DNA of 64,000 nt from Hippasteria phrygiana (taxonomy: Eukaryota > Echinodermata > Asteroidea > Valvatida > Goniasteridae), in contig JAZGUH010000084.1 in NCBI GenBank assembly GCA_037893225.1, forward strand, positions 744,001 through 808,000, written 5' to 3'. Position 1 is the first letter of the stretch. Each line of letters begins with the position of its first letter. Both the position numbers and the translations under genes were made by a program. The notes beneath the pieces were generated by a model. It made no database searches, was not told the DNA's origin, and worked only from the letters and a program-made list of their open reading frames with translations. Below, piece by piece: positions 49,537 through 60,539 of the stretch.

Positions 49537-51038
49537 CAGGCCTGTTCATTCACTGGTTCGGTTCTCGGGTACCCGAAAGTGGACCGTTCAGAAAAAGAAA
49601 GAAAAAACACTATGTATGCTGTTTATGTCCTATAAAAACTTATGGGCTCGGTAAAAAAACCCAAAGTAAATGTAGTGTGCGGCCGCTAAAGAAAGAAAGA
49701 TTTACTTTCTACACGTGCGCATAGAAAGCCGGCCGTAGATCTGACTTGATTCCACGTCAATTGACTTCCGAGAAAATTGAAATTAAATGCAGTATAAAAG
49801 TACATGTAGATGTTTCAAAAAATGCCTGAAACTTGACATCAATGTCGCAATCATGTATTAATCCTGCAGTGTTTATACGACTGGGCCTAATTACAAGTTA
49901 TGATGTTGCAACAGCATTGGTATTTCGAAGGAGCCCCGACAAAGCAACACGTGCACTGCACACAGGGAACGAGTGCCGTGTGCTGATTGGACGGCACATG
50001 TGCGAGGTGGACTCACTGAACTGTGTGATTGGTCTACTACGGCTTAATTCTTGGCCCATCTTCATGTGGACTTATTGGTTGTTCGGGGCGGGCCAGATGT
50101 CACAACTTTAGTAATAGCCCGTGATTGGGCGACTGCACGGAACGTACCACTATCGTACCACTATCTCCTTGTCCACTGGGGCAGTTCTTCTATGAAGGGA
50201 CGGGCGCTGTCAAAAATATCCAGCACAAGAAAAAAAATTGGGGGTCATGTAGTGTAACCCGCCTTATAGACAAGGTTACAATCTTGGCTTTGTGCTTATT
50301 ACTGATTTCAATTATTTAATGGACGCTAGGACCTAGGAAGTTGAACATTAATTATGTTACATTTTATCTGTTATACGACATTCTCCATTAAAGATGTTTT
50401 CACAGCTACAGTCATTACCAGTCCATAAAATATATCATTTAGAAGTACATGTATATATACATGTACAGAGAGTACGAGTTGACCTGGGTAGGAGTTGACA
50501 GGGCACATGGAGTAGGACACCAAAATAATCACACACCATATTAAACAAATTACTCCAAGCAAAGCCTCCAAGCAAATTAGGCCTTTTATTGTTTTCGTTT
50601 TACTGTATAGCTGTAGGCCTTATACTGAGAGCGCTTCCCACTCCCGCTGCCCGAGTGTCTGAGCAACAATCACTCTCTCAAGATCAAGAACTCCCCTGCG
50701 CCCGCTTTTTGATCACGCGGAGTTCGGTCGCAGCGTAAACCCCAGTTCACATTACATTGACAGACTATACTGGGCAACAAGATAGATAAGATACAAACAT
50801 CGTTGGCCGGCCACATTATTGATACTTTTCATTAACTGCATTTTAAAAACACCGCCAGACGGTTCGGGTCTTTCGGGTCGGAACAGAGTTGGAAATTAAT
50901 CAATTTGTCCTTATTTATTTATTTTTGGTCTGAAATCTCACCTTGAATTTGTCACCGTAAGTTTCGGGTACCCGAACCGAAAAAATGGAACCGGATATTG
51001 ACGCCCGCATTCGGGTACCCGGATACCTGGCATAGGCC
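49537..51038. mobile_element. TIR element with CGGGTACCCGAA words (about 1.5 kb)
   Basis: Left end CAGGCCTGTTCATTCACTGG and right end CCTGGCATAGGCCTG are inverted in outline. CGGGTACCCGAA-type words recur at 49567-49579, 50965-50980 and 51013-51022. The interior has scattered frames, one at 49833-50111, without a recognised domain. No TSD assigned. Confidence 0.55.
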
Positions 51039-51059
51039 TGCTAGTGGCATACAAATTGT

Positions 51060-51180
51060 ATGTACAGTTGGGTTGGGGGAGGGGGGGGGGGGGGGGCTTC
51101 ACTCTGCCCCAGGCCCTTCCGCAGCTCCAGGCATCAGGGGGCCACGGGGTGGGGGGGGGGGCTGGGGGCCTGCAGCCGAT
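51060..51180 (+). repeat. G-rich block
   Basis: Poly-G runs at about 51075-51097 and 51149-51163 around a CAGGCCCTTCCGCAGC segment. Gly-rich frames here are by-products. Confidence 0.8.
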
Positions 51181-51804
51181 TTCACGAAACCATACGCAAC
51201 ACCATGGCGAAGGATTTCCTTGCGATCCATTTCAGTGCATAGCTGCGCAATGTTGCATTTGTTTTATACGTCGCGGACGAGGCTGAATGCCGACGGTTAG
51301 TACAACAATTTCACATGGAACAGTTGTGAAATTATACTGTCTGACACTTTTGACACTTCACTCCAAAAACAAATTGGTTGCAACTTTTGGAAATACATGT
51401 ACATTGTACCTCACAGGTAAACCTGCACTTCATTACTCTCTGAAATAATCTAGTGAATTTAATACATAATTTCAACTAATGGCTCTACTACATGTAGCTC
51501 ACGCTCAGCTATCCAAGTCATCATTTTGGTGTTTTTGCGGACAACTTAAGCCACCTAAAACGAGTGCGTTAGTTAAGCCATTATTTGTGGCACAAGTCAG
51601 CGACTTACGCACTGCGTACCTTTCATGAAATCGATTTTAAAAATGTCACAGATGTTGCGCAACTTACGCAAAAAATTGTGGTGTAAGTAGAGTTATGCAA
51701 TTGCGCAAGGTTTTGCGAAATCGTGGGGGAATTGGGCGGCATGCGAATATAACTAGATGTACTTGGACTGCATTTCATCCTGAGCGTCTGCATACGTGTA
51801 TGTA

Positions 51805-52855
51805 CATGTACGTGGGTTATTCCATAAATTAGGGTACCAACTTGCGACATTTCGACCCAAAATGGAAACAATTCATTGAGAGGGGATTCATTAATAATTT
51901 TCACTATAACTTAAAGATATTGACATTCCTCATTAATTGTAGCCAAAATCAGAAATGTTTTACTCCAGAAATGCCAAAATATCATGTCAAAACCCATTCA
52001 CGGTTTCACGTATAAAGGGGACACCAAATTAGTTTTCTGCTTATTTTTGTGATAATTCATGCTCAATGTTGTATGTTTATTTTAGAATGTATTTTTTGTC
52101 TTACCCAGGATAACACATCAAGGTTCATTGTGAAAATAACTTGATTACACTGAAAATAACAATTCGGTGCATAATTGCGTATGGGGACACCATTTGGTGT
52201 CCCATTTACACGTGAAACCTAGTAAATGGCCCAAAAAATAAATATTTTCAAGCATGCAATCTTTGTTATGATTTCACACTTATCAAGTAATTATTGGTGA
52301 TAGATCTGGATTTGCCAGGGAACCCAATTATCTTTTTATTTCTCAGAAATATTACACAAATTTCACGTGTAAAAGGGACACCAAAAAAGTGGGTCTTGTT
52401 TACACGTGAAACAGTTAAGCTAACACACTGTCAATCTCGGTCAACTAGTTATTAAATCATTTAAATATGGGGCCATTCCAAAGCAGTATTAACATGCTTT
52501 AACATAATGAAGGGCAATTTTCATACACCTATGTCCACATGGTAGTATTTGAGAACCAAACAATGCATTTTAAGAGCAGTCATGGCAGTTTTTAAAAATG
52601 TCGCAGCTTTGGTGTCCCTTTTACACGTGAAACTGTGAACTATTTAGGACACCATACTGTCAGGAAATTAGTCAGATGTTTCATCCTTTGCTACCAGATA
52701 TTTAGGTACAAGTACTATAATTTGAGCAACTAAAATCATTTGTATATATATATTTCATTGTTGGTAATACTAGGGAAACAAATATCACAATGTAAAGAGG
52801 GACACCAAAAGTCATTGGCCCCCACATTTATGGAATCACCCACATACGTGTACAT
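51805..52855. mobile_element. TIR element with TTTCACGTGTAAAAGGGACACC words (about 1.05 kb)
   Basis: TACGTGGGTTATTCCATAAAT (51808) is inverted as ATTTATGGAATCACCCACATACGTG (52828-52850). Five to six words of the form TTTCACGTGTAAAAGGGACACCAAA occur in both orientations near 52001, 52183-52221, 52356, 52400, 52612 and 52796. No coding frame. Confidence 0.75.
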
Positions 52856-53599
52856 TAGAGAGGTTTCGCATGCGAACGGACACGCGTACGCATACGTTTA
52901 GCTGTCCGTAAACGTTTGCGGCCCCTCCTGTTTTCGCAATCCCAACATATTGGTGGTGCTATGACGGGAGAGTATAATCCAAAATGGCAGCCTCCTTAGA
53001 CGATATTATGTTCATGGCTTTAGAGGAAAATGACGAAGAAACCGTGCATTTTTTACTGGAATCCGGTGCTGGTACCAGGACAGGAAGAGTGGTTCCTTTC
53101 TTTTTAATCTAATCATGCATAATGACCAAAAAATAACAGAGAAATACTAGAAATTTGAAATTTCACTACGCATTTTATGCTTACGTGTAGCGAGCGAGAT
53201 ATCCGTGCCTTGTAGATGGATAGCGGATAGCAAGAAACTTTGATGTCATAAGTACACAAAAATCTGTTCGCATGCGAAACCTCTCTAATGTACGTGTATA
53301 CACGCACATACACTGTAACTATGGATCAGTTACAGCCTACATGTACATGTACACGTACATGGTGAGACATGTATGCTTTAAAAGCCTGCAGTTCAAACAA
53401 ACCTGTGAATCTTTTATTGCAATGGCGTCTACAATTCCATTCTGACTCACAGATGGCAAGCTAAACTGCCATGCAGTCCAACAGTTCATTACAATGTAGG
53501 TCTGGGCCCTGGAAGCGGAAGTGCCTTCATCGGGCACATGTGACAGCAAGTCAAACGAGAACGTTGACTAAGACTTGATGTGATGAACAATGTTTACAA

Positions 53600-53941
53600 T
53601 TGAAAGTTAACACTGTGAATGGGAATGGGAAGTTTTGTGAAAAGAATTCCCATCCCCCCCCCCCCCCACCCCCCACGAATTCAAGTGGGAAATTATTTTC
53701 CCACTTTTGAAAAAAAGATGTGAACAAGTTTTTCCACTTGTGTGAAAGGTGTGAAAAGGCATGAAAATGATTTCCCATTTGTGTGAAAAGGTGTGAAAAC
53801 GTTTTCCCACTTGTGTGAAGGGTGTGAAAAGGCATGAAAATGATTTCCCACTTGTGTGAAAAGGTGTGAAAATGAAGTACATGTACATACCTGGGAAGAG
53901 AAAAGGTGTGAAGATAAATTCCCATTCCCAGGTTAACTTTC
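53600..53941. repeat. TTGAAAGTTAA-end TIR element, copy 2
   Basis: Ends TTGAAAGTTAACACTGTGAA and the inverted TTCCCAGGTTAACTTTC. The inside is six to seven units of about 30 bp like TTTCCCACTTGTGTGAAAAGG plus a C-rich run at 53655-53673. Confidence 0.78.
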
Positions 53942-54253
53942 TAATGTACTGTACATACTGCCCAACTGAGTGATCCATCAAGTTATAAAAGAATCCGGCC
54001 TTCTTTGTTATTGGCCAGTACTTGTCCAACATGGGCGGCCATTGCTTGGGGCTTGTACCATCCATTTGTCAACCCCATGCTTGGGTTGACTACAATCAAT
54101 GCTTGTATACAAAGCATGTACTTTACAGATATGGATGGCCCCCTATCATGGTCGCATTAATCCTGCCCATAAAAGTTTGGTCAGATTTGTCTTTAAAGCT
54201 GTCACTGCAGATGTCAGGCATGCAGGGGAAAAGCTCACCAAGTGATGTGAAAA

Positions 54254-54552
54254 CAGGGGCGGATTTAGGGAGGGGTTGTACCATTCACCCACCAAACGTG
54301 AAATGTGCCAAAGGCACGTTCCCACTAGGGGGTCCGGGAAATTCGGAATTCCCCCCGAAAAATTTGAAATAAAGGGGCTTTTTCCTGCAAACTAAGGTAT
54401 CTCAGGCACCGTTTGAAGCTGCATAATTTTGTGGTTTTTAAAGAAGAATTTGCTCATATTAGGCTGAAAAACAACTCGGCAGCCCAAGTGGGGGGGGGGG
54501 GGGGGGGGGGGGGGGCTGCAACCCCCACAAGCCCCCTCTAGATCCGCCCCTG
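54254..54552. mobile_element. hAT-like MITE (299 bp), TSD GAAAA
   Basis: Ends CAGGGGCGGATTTAG and the complement of CAGGGGCGGATCTAG. GAAAA flanks at 54249-54253 and 54553-54557. CAGGG-type ends and a 5-bp duplication point to a hAT relative. It contains a long G run at about 54491-54515. Confidence 0.8.
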
Positions 54553-54984
54553 GAAAACCAAAATAATTTTTGTACTGGTAGAAAAACAGCAATTTCACAG
54601 AAAAAAAGGAAAATTTCAGAGTGAAAGTAAAAAAGAACGATATAGATAGTCTACATGTATCTTTAAAGTTTAAATTAGCTTACTTGGCCAGATTACAAAA
54701 CCTCAAGGCAATCACTTACAAGTGTAGCTGGCATCTGGTACCCCAAAAATGGGCAACGAGTGCTAGGTGCCAATGCCTTGGTCAAGGCTAGGGGAAAGAG
54801 AGATAAAGGGGAATAGAGGGGAAGGGTCAGTGGGGGAGGGTGGTTGCAAAGTCAACAGTGTGCAAATGGTTTATTATCCTTTGCCTTTTCTGATGAAGAC
54901 CAGTGCAGTGAACATGAGTGTAATGAAAAGAAATGTCCACGGAAAACAATATGTGGGGAGGGGGAAATACTCATCAATGTGGAG

Positions 54985-55170
54985 AGATATACCGTACCCT
55001 GTGGAGACATGAAAACAACAGAGACAAAGGGACTGAATAGGTCTCCACAGGGCAATTCTATGGGTTAGGTTGTCTCCACAAGTAATTTTGTGTACAAAGT
55101 CTATGGGGGTTTGCTTAAGTACAGGGACAAAGGGGAAAACAATGCCATGTCTCCACAGGGATGCAAAAAC
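54985..55170 (+). repeat. GTCC-word module B (GTCTCCACAGGG)
   Basis: Inverted word CCCTGTGGAGAC at 54997-55008. Direct words GTCTCCACAGGG at 55041-55052, GTCTCCACAAG at 55072-55082 and GTCTCCACAGGG at 55149-55160. Scaffold: ACAAAGGG, TTGTGTACAAAGTCTATGGGGG and AAACAATG. Confidence 0.82.
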
Positions 55171-55199
55171 GCGGATGTGTGTGCGTGAGTTTGTTTTTG

Positions 55200-55375
55200 C
55201 ATTCAATAGGGAACCTACATGTACGTATGTATAAAAATAGAGGACAATAGGGTCCCCGGTTACGAAAGGTCCCTGTTTGAAAATCGTGTACATTGTGTAC
55301 AAAACCAAAATGTTAAGAGTATGAACAATAGGACAATAGAATGGTCCCCGATTAAAGGTGTTAACACACTTGTGT
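55200..55375 (+). repeat. GTCC-word module E (GGTCCCCGATT)
   Basis: GGTCCCCGGTT at 55251, GGTCCCTGTTT at 55268 and GGTCCCCGATT at 55343 on the scaffold AAAATCGTGTAC..ACAAAACC..GGACAATAGA. It follows module B as D follows A at 12.6 kb. Confidence 0.78.
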
Positions 55376-55399
55376 GTACAGGTTCTGTATACATGTATA

Positions 55400-55955
55400 T
55401 CTCCGAGGGACAAGAGGAGAAAGGAAATACAAAGAAACCTTACAGTCCTCGCACGTCAAGTCTTTTGTTGAAATCGGTCCTCGCACGTACATTTTGTAGA
55501 AGTACGTGCTTTAGTCTATGGGGTTGGGTTATATTAACCCTAACTCCCTACATCATTTTCCCCCCATGTAACCTGAATCCTCCAACATCCTCTGATTTCA
55601 AAGTGTTAAAACTCCATATAACCTGAATCCTCCAAAATCCTCTTATGGGGACCATAGCATGAATCCTCAAAAATCCTCCAGGGGTTTTTTGCATACCCCT
55701 AGTAACCTCAATCCTCCAAAATCCTCATGTATCACATTGAGCCTGATAACCTGGATCCTCCATATTCCTGCAGGGGCAAAAACCCCTAGTAACCTCAATC
55801 CTGCAAAATCCTCCGATGCATCAACTTCCAAGTGCCCTCAATCCTCCAAATTCCTCTATTTTGCAAAGAGGATTTTGGAGGATTTGGGATGGTTAGGGTT
55901 ATAGGAGCAATAGGAAACACAAAGCATTGTCCTCGCACGTATTGGGAAAGTAAGA
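55400..55955 (+). repeat. GTCC-word module F (GTCCTCGCACGT), split by element X
   Basis: GTCCTCGCACGT is identical at 55445-55456, 55477-55488 and 55929-55940, with an inverted CCGAGGGAC at 55403-55411. Scaffold: ACAAGAGGAG, AATACAAAGAAACC, TAGTCTATGGGGTTGGGTTATATTA. Element X sits between the second and third word. Confidence 0.85.
55539..55900. mobile_element. Word-repeat element X (AATCCTCCAAAATCCTC), TA-flanked
   Basis: Ends ACCCTAAC and GTTAGGGT, flanked by TA within module F, whose uninterrupted form is known from the 18.7 kb copy. AATCCTCCAAAATCCTC recurs about six times, and once inverted near the right end (GAGGATTTTGGAGGATT). No coding frame. Confidence 0.78.
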
Positions 55956-56284
55956 CAGGGTGTACATGTGCACGCAATCCAAAATCTGATCATTTGTCGT
56001 AAGATCCCTCTGGGCCCTCCCCCTACCCCCTGTTTTTCTTGCAATGGCCCCCCTGGCCCCTGTTCCGCCGCCTATATGTCTGGAGTAGCATTATGTAACC
56101 TTTTAACCCACTGAATAAGGAACGATGGCCTTAGCCAGTTTGGAAAGACCACTTGGCCGGTTGTCGTCTATATGCGCATTCCTGCACATATTCAATCTAT
56201 TGTTTGCCTACTGTGTGCATTGAGCTTAGCTGCACAAGCCCGTATTGACATACCGGCACCAGTTTTCTAGCAGGCATACTACAT

Positions 56285-56615
56285 GTACATGTAGCACCCA
56301 CTATGATTTCGGGCATTAGCACTACGCTTGAATCCTGCCCCTACGCTACCCCTATGGCATCAATTTAAGAGTACATGTATATTCTAAACAATTTCAAATG
56401 AACTAAATTTTGCCTGTACATGTATATCATCTTAAAAACTTTTTCTCAAACCAGTCAAGGAATAGTAGCCAGGATTTGCCTCAGACTGCACCACAGGGCA
56501 TCTAGAACCCAAAATGTCTCGGGCCCCTTTAGGGCTTCGTTACTCTGTGCTCGCATTGTCCATTCTTGAGCAAAATGCGCTTTAATTTCACCGTGGCTAG
56601 AACACTGACCGGCAC
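56285..56615 (+). repeat. Dispersed repeat P, copy 2
   Basis: Matches 10600-10945 from GCACCCACTATG through CACCACAGGGCATCTAGAACCC to TTGAGCAAAATGC. Confidence 0.75.
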
Positions 56616-56816
56616 CCCTTTAATAACAGCCGGTAGACACTCAACCACCCAGGCATCATTGGGAAGGAGGGGTTTATGACAGTTACAATTATGACGATGA
56701 TGAGTTACAATTATGAGTTTATGATATCATGGCCCAGAAATATATGCAGTTAATTGATTGTACAGACAATGGGGATGCTGTACCAGTCAACACTGCTTTT
56801 GATCGTGGCGATGCTA

Positions 56817-57148
56817 CAGGGTTTCCCCTTAACTTTTTTGTTCACTGGCCGGCCGGACTTGTTAGTTGGACTTTTAACTAGTCCGCCAGCATTTTCACTG
56901 GTCCACTTTGTTTTCAAGTACTTTTTTAATTATGAGGTGGGAGAAAAAGCTCCATAAAAAATGATACTTACAATAAATGGAACAGCCTTAGCTGGCATAA
57001 TTTTCTGCACGCGTTCGTTTGGCTATGCATGCACTATACCATGGAGGATTTTAACTGGCCCGCCGGACTTTTTGGAGAGGGTTTTAACTAGTCCGCCACC
57101 GTTTTAACTGGCATTTGGCAAGCGGACTAGTGTTAAGGGCGAACCCTG
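56817..57148. mobile_element. hAT-like MITE (332 bp), TSD TGCTA
   Basis: Ends CAGGGTTTCCCCTTAAC and the complement of CAGGGTTCGCCCTTAAC. TGCTA flanks at 56812-56816 and 57149-57153. GGCCxGCCGGACTT and ACTAGTCCGCCA words are repeated inside. Confidence 0.85.
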
Positions 57149-57539
57149 TGCTATGTACAAAACATGTACTCTGTCAATGATTACTGGGAGTACATTATCA
57201 GCAAAACATTAAAGATATCCTGTCCAGTGTCCATACTTTTCACAAATTTGATTTTCTTCCTTATAATTACTTTATTGGAACACATTTGTTTTTGTTAACG
57301 GAAACCTTTTTCTATTTTAAAATACGGCTTTTATTCTTGGTTGTTTTTGTGTATCCAATGCACACAATGACACGTCCAAATTGTTGTTGGGCCACAAATA
57401 ATTCAACATTCGGATAGTAATGATTCCCGTAACAAAACGTTGGGTTTTTCATTTGATTTGTTTTGGTTCGAAAGTGAATAACTTTTTGTCTTGCTAGACA
57501 TGTCTAGAGTGTTTAATGTACATGTACATTAGCAGGGAT

Positions 57540-57679
57540 CAGGCATGCAACTTGGAATTAACAAAAAACGAGGAAATTACAAGACTTTGTACAGTGTTTT
57601 TTTTTATTTTCAATGGCATAAGTGTGTTCAAAGTGAAAAACGAGGAAATCAGCTGATCTGAGGAAAAGTTGCATGCCTG
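57540..57679. mobile_element. 140-bp MITE, TSD AGGGAT (6 bp), copy 1
   Basis: CAGGCATGCAACTT at the left end, AAGTTGCATGCCTG at the right. AGGGAT at 57534-57539 and 57680-57685. Closely related to 63184-63326. Confidence 0.9.
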
Positions 57680-57720
57680 AGGGATGTCATTTTGGCCTTC
57701 TGGTAATTAATTACATTTTC

Positions 57721-58060
57721 CAGCCCAGCCCAGCCCAGCCCAGCCCAGCCCAGCCCAGCCCAGCCCAGCCCAGCCCAGCCCAGCCCAGCCCAGCCCAGCC
57801 CAGCCCAGCCCAGCCCAGCCCAGCCCAGCCCAGCCCAGCCCAGCCCAGCCCAGCCCAGCCCAGCCCAGCCCAGCCCAGCCCAGCCCAGCCCAGCCCAGCC
57901 CAGCCCAGCCCAGCCCAGCCCAGCCCAGCCCAGCCCAGCCCAGCCCAGCCCAGCCCAGCCCAGCCCAGCCCAGCCCAGCCCAGCCCAGCCCAGCCCAGCC
58001 CAGCCCAGCCCAGCCCAGCCCAGCCCAGCCCAGCCCAGCCCAGCCCAGCCCAGCCCAGCC
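57721..58060 (+). repeat. Perfect (CAGCC)68 microsatellite, 340 bp
   Basis: 68 uninterrupted CAGCC units. The minus strand reads GGGCT repeats, i.e. GGG tracts with 2-nt loops. All frames are open, so the long Ala/Gln/Pro/Ser and Trp/Ala/Gly/Leu frames through it are artefacts. Confidence 0.97.
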
Positions 58061-58077
58061 CACACAGTCATGTAAAC

Positions 58078-58240
58078 GGGTGCAATCGTGGACCTCCCAT
58101 TGTTCCTCTTTTGTTTATACTCAACTTTTTCGGAAGGCCTCCCATTGGTTTTGTACACGATTTTCAATCGTGGACGTTAGGTCAAACGTGGACCCCTTTG
58201 TCTACGCTCGAATTCTTTTGTCCTAGGTCCACGATTGCCG
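58078..58240 (-). repeat. GTCC-word module C (GTCCACGATTG)
   Basis: In + orientation CAATCGTGGAC at 58083-58093 and 58165-58175, CAAACGTGGAC at 58183-58193, and the opposite GTCCACGATTG at 58227-58237. On the minus strand the scaffold reads ACAAAGGG, AAAATCGTGTACAAAACCAATGGGAG and AGGAACAATGGGA. Confidence 0.85.
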
Positions 58241-58251
58241 GCATATACAAA

Positions 58252-58282
58252 CTCAACCCAACCCAACCCAACCCAACCCAAG
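58252..58282 (+). repeat. (AACCC)n, five units
   Basis: AACTCAACCCAACCCAACCC.. directly after module C. Confidence 0.9.
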
Positions 58283-58699
58283 CAGCTGTGGCAGTGGCAA
58301 CAGTAACAACAGTAGCAGTGGCAACGGATGACGCCACAATCATCCTGGCAACCCTGATGCAAACATTTTTAAAACAAAATCACACCGCGTGACAACTCTC
58401 TAATCTCCCAAAATACTGGAGTGTTCGGCAGTGCATGCCCGTCTTTGTGACGAGCGATGAGTCATGCTTTTTCACAAAAAATATTGCCAACTTGTTCTGA
58501 GAATAACTTTACACAAGTGTGTCCTCATAAAAAGGATCCAAACATTAGTGCCTTCTACAATGCACTAAACAGAGTATTGCTGGTAGTGCAGGTATGCTAT
58601 TTTGCTGATGCAAATTGGGCAAAGCATTGTAACTTTAACTACCACCTTGCTAGTGTATGTATTCATGAATGAAGGTCTGTAACACACCGTGCCTTACTA

Positions 58700-59105
58700 T
58701 ACAAAAGCTTTTGCTGTAATTCTCAGAAATAAAGGGATTTGGGAGTTAGTATTTTATAGCAAATACTATAACACTCAAAAGTTGTGTGTGCATATATGTA
58801 GATGCTGGAAAAAGAGCGAAAACGGAGGGAAAAAAATGTTGTTCTTGTAGTCTGGTTTCCTGACCCTACTTCAGACAAAACAGAGCAATTTATAGATGCC
58901 AGGGAATAATCAGGTCGAGGAACTAGAATATTTCCAATGATTGTCAGCCGACAATCGCTGGAAATTGATACAAAAATTCCACTCTTCTTGAAAATGGCAG
59001 CACACCAGGAGCCATGATTTTCACAGGATGCTTGAGACTATCATTTACTAACTGTAAAGTAAGGTTTTTCATAATAACTCAGTAGTTTTGTTTTTTGATG
59101 TTTGC
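58700..59105 (+). mobile_element. TTAAAGG-end TIR element, copy 4 of 4, ends eroded
   Basis: The body matches copy 1: GGGATTTGGGAGTTAGTATTTTATA, then a palindrome at 58931-58966 with core GATTGTCAGCCGACAATC, then TTCCACTCTTCTTGAAAATGGCAG and ATGATTTTCACAGGATG. The TTAAAGG ends are not clear. Confidence 0.7.
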
Positions 59106-59637
59106 AAATATTGTATATTACCTTTGAAGGCGTGATAGCTTTGGAAATGATCCAAAACCAAACTGATACACAAATTTCACATTGAAGAAAATAGCACCGA
59201 TCTGCATACCTCTTGGTTTGAAAACGAGGCTCAGCGCTAAGTAAACAACCCATGTCGCATTTATTCATATGCAATTTATACACGGTAAAAATCATTTGAA
59301 TTTTGAAAAGTCGCTGATCGAATCGTCCAAAAACAATGTAATGCAGTCAAGTTTATTTGAGAATCATTGTACTGTTAAATACATTGCAGTTGAACATCGT
59401 GTCAATTAAGAATGAATTTGGATGATTTTTTTTAGTGTCTGTGGGCTAATCGGAAAACTGAAAGAATCGATACTACAATTACAAATACGTTGGCGGAATT
59501 AGGCAAACAAACAGGTAAATGGTAGGGAAAAGGAAAGTGCTCATGATCTTCCAGACACAAAGCGTCACAGGTGCCCTGTGAGGTCGGACCGTTTACCATG
59601 AAATTTAAGGGCCCGGCCCCCCCCCCCCCCCCCCCCC

Positions 59638-60386
59638 CAGGCGTGTAGCCAGGATTTGTTCATGGGGGGTGTTTTGCTGGAGACTGACATGGGGGAGGGG
59701 TCTAAGGGGAGGGGGTGTCCCCCTCCCCTTTGGCGAAAAAATTGAATTTTAAGGCCTCTAGATGCAAAATGGTGCAATGTTTGAGCTCAAATCATGCAAA
59801 AGAATATTGATAATTATTTTGTGGAATAATTCTATTCACATCAGAAAAATGCACAAATGTAATCCTATATAGACTCAATTACTGATGCAAGGAAAATGCG
59901 AACCTAAAGAGATACCTTTCTCAATATATATAATTTACAAGCAACTAGGTTCAACTTCAACTCAAAAGTTTGAACTGTAAGAAGGATAATTTGGGGAATC
60001 AGAGATAAAAAGATCAAGGGAATTGCGGACCTATAGAGTTTCCCCTTCGTTTGGACTGTAGAAGTCTGTTGACAAGCAAACTGGGAACCCAAAGAGTTAA
60101 CGGTACTCTCACATCATTGATTTTGGCATATTTGGTATCACGGTTCTCTTAGAGTCTCACTAAAAGTAAAGCTAAAATCCCATTAGTGCGATAATTTAGA
60201 GTTTGTATAAGTTGGGCATATACTGTAACGTGAGTCGTGACGATAGAGAAATTGTTACAGACGAAAGTCCAATCTTCTCGGCTTCTTCGCCAAGTCAGTT
60301 GGTGTTTTCTGCATATATTTTTTTTGGGCACTTGGGCCATGGGGGGTGTTTGAACACCCAAAACACCCCCCTTGGCTACGCGCCTG
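59638..60386. mobile_element. CAGGCGYGTAGCCA-end TIR element beside C tracts
   Basis: CAGGCGTGTAGCCAGG at 59638 and the inverted CCTTGGCTACGCGCCTG at 60370-60386, each bordered by poly-C. GGGGGGTGTTTTG and CAAAACACCCCCC pair further in. It is probably hAT-like by its CAG end. TSD not readable in the C runs. Confidence 0.7.
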
Positions 60387-60539
60387 CCCTCCCCCCCCCC
60401 CCCCTCGTCAGTGGCGGCTGATTTTCCGGTCTGCAACACCTCCAGGTGATGATGAGTGACACTATGTCCAGCCAACCATTTACAGTCCCCTATCCTAGCA
60501 GCTAGTGCAATATCAAGAGTATCAGCGAGGTGTATCAGG

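Noticed and set aside
53402..53549. Possible minus-strand MAM C-terminal exon (GIVDAIAIKDSQ)
   Set aside because: A weak GTTTGT donor and a loose resemblance only; the conserved MAM Cys and aromatic pattern is not met upstream.
54844..55068. Cys-rich + strand frame (CSEHECNEKKCPRKTIC) as a host exon
   Set aside because: No clear splice acceptor or donor around it, it runs into GTCC module B, and I cannot assign a domain family.
58252..58282. Internal telomere-like repeat
   Set aside because: AACCC pentamers, only five or six units, do not match the animal TTAGGG telomere repeat; treated as a simple microsatellite.
57649..58392. Long open frames encoding Ala/Gln/Pro/Ser or Trp/Ala/Gly/Leu repeats on both strands
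   Set aside because: They are only the translation of the (CAGCC)68 microsatellite, whose length has no stop codon in any frame.
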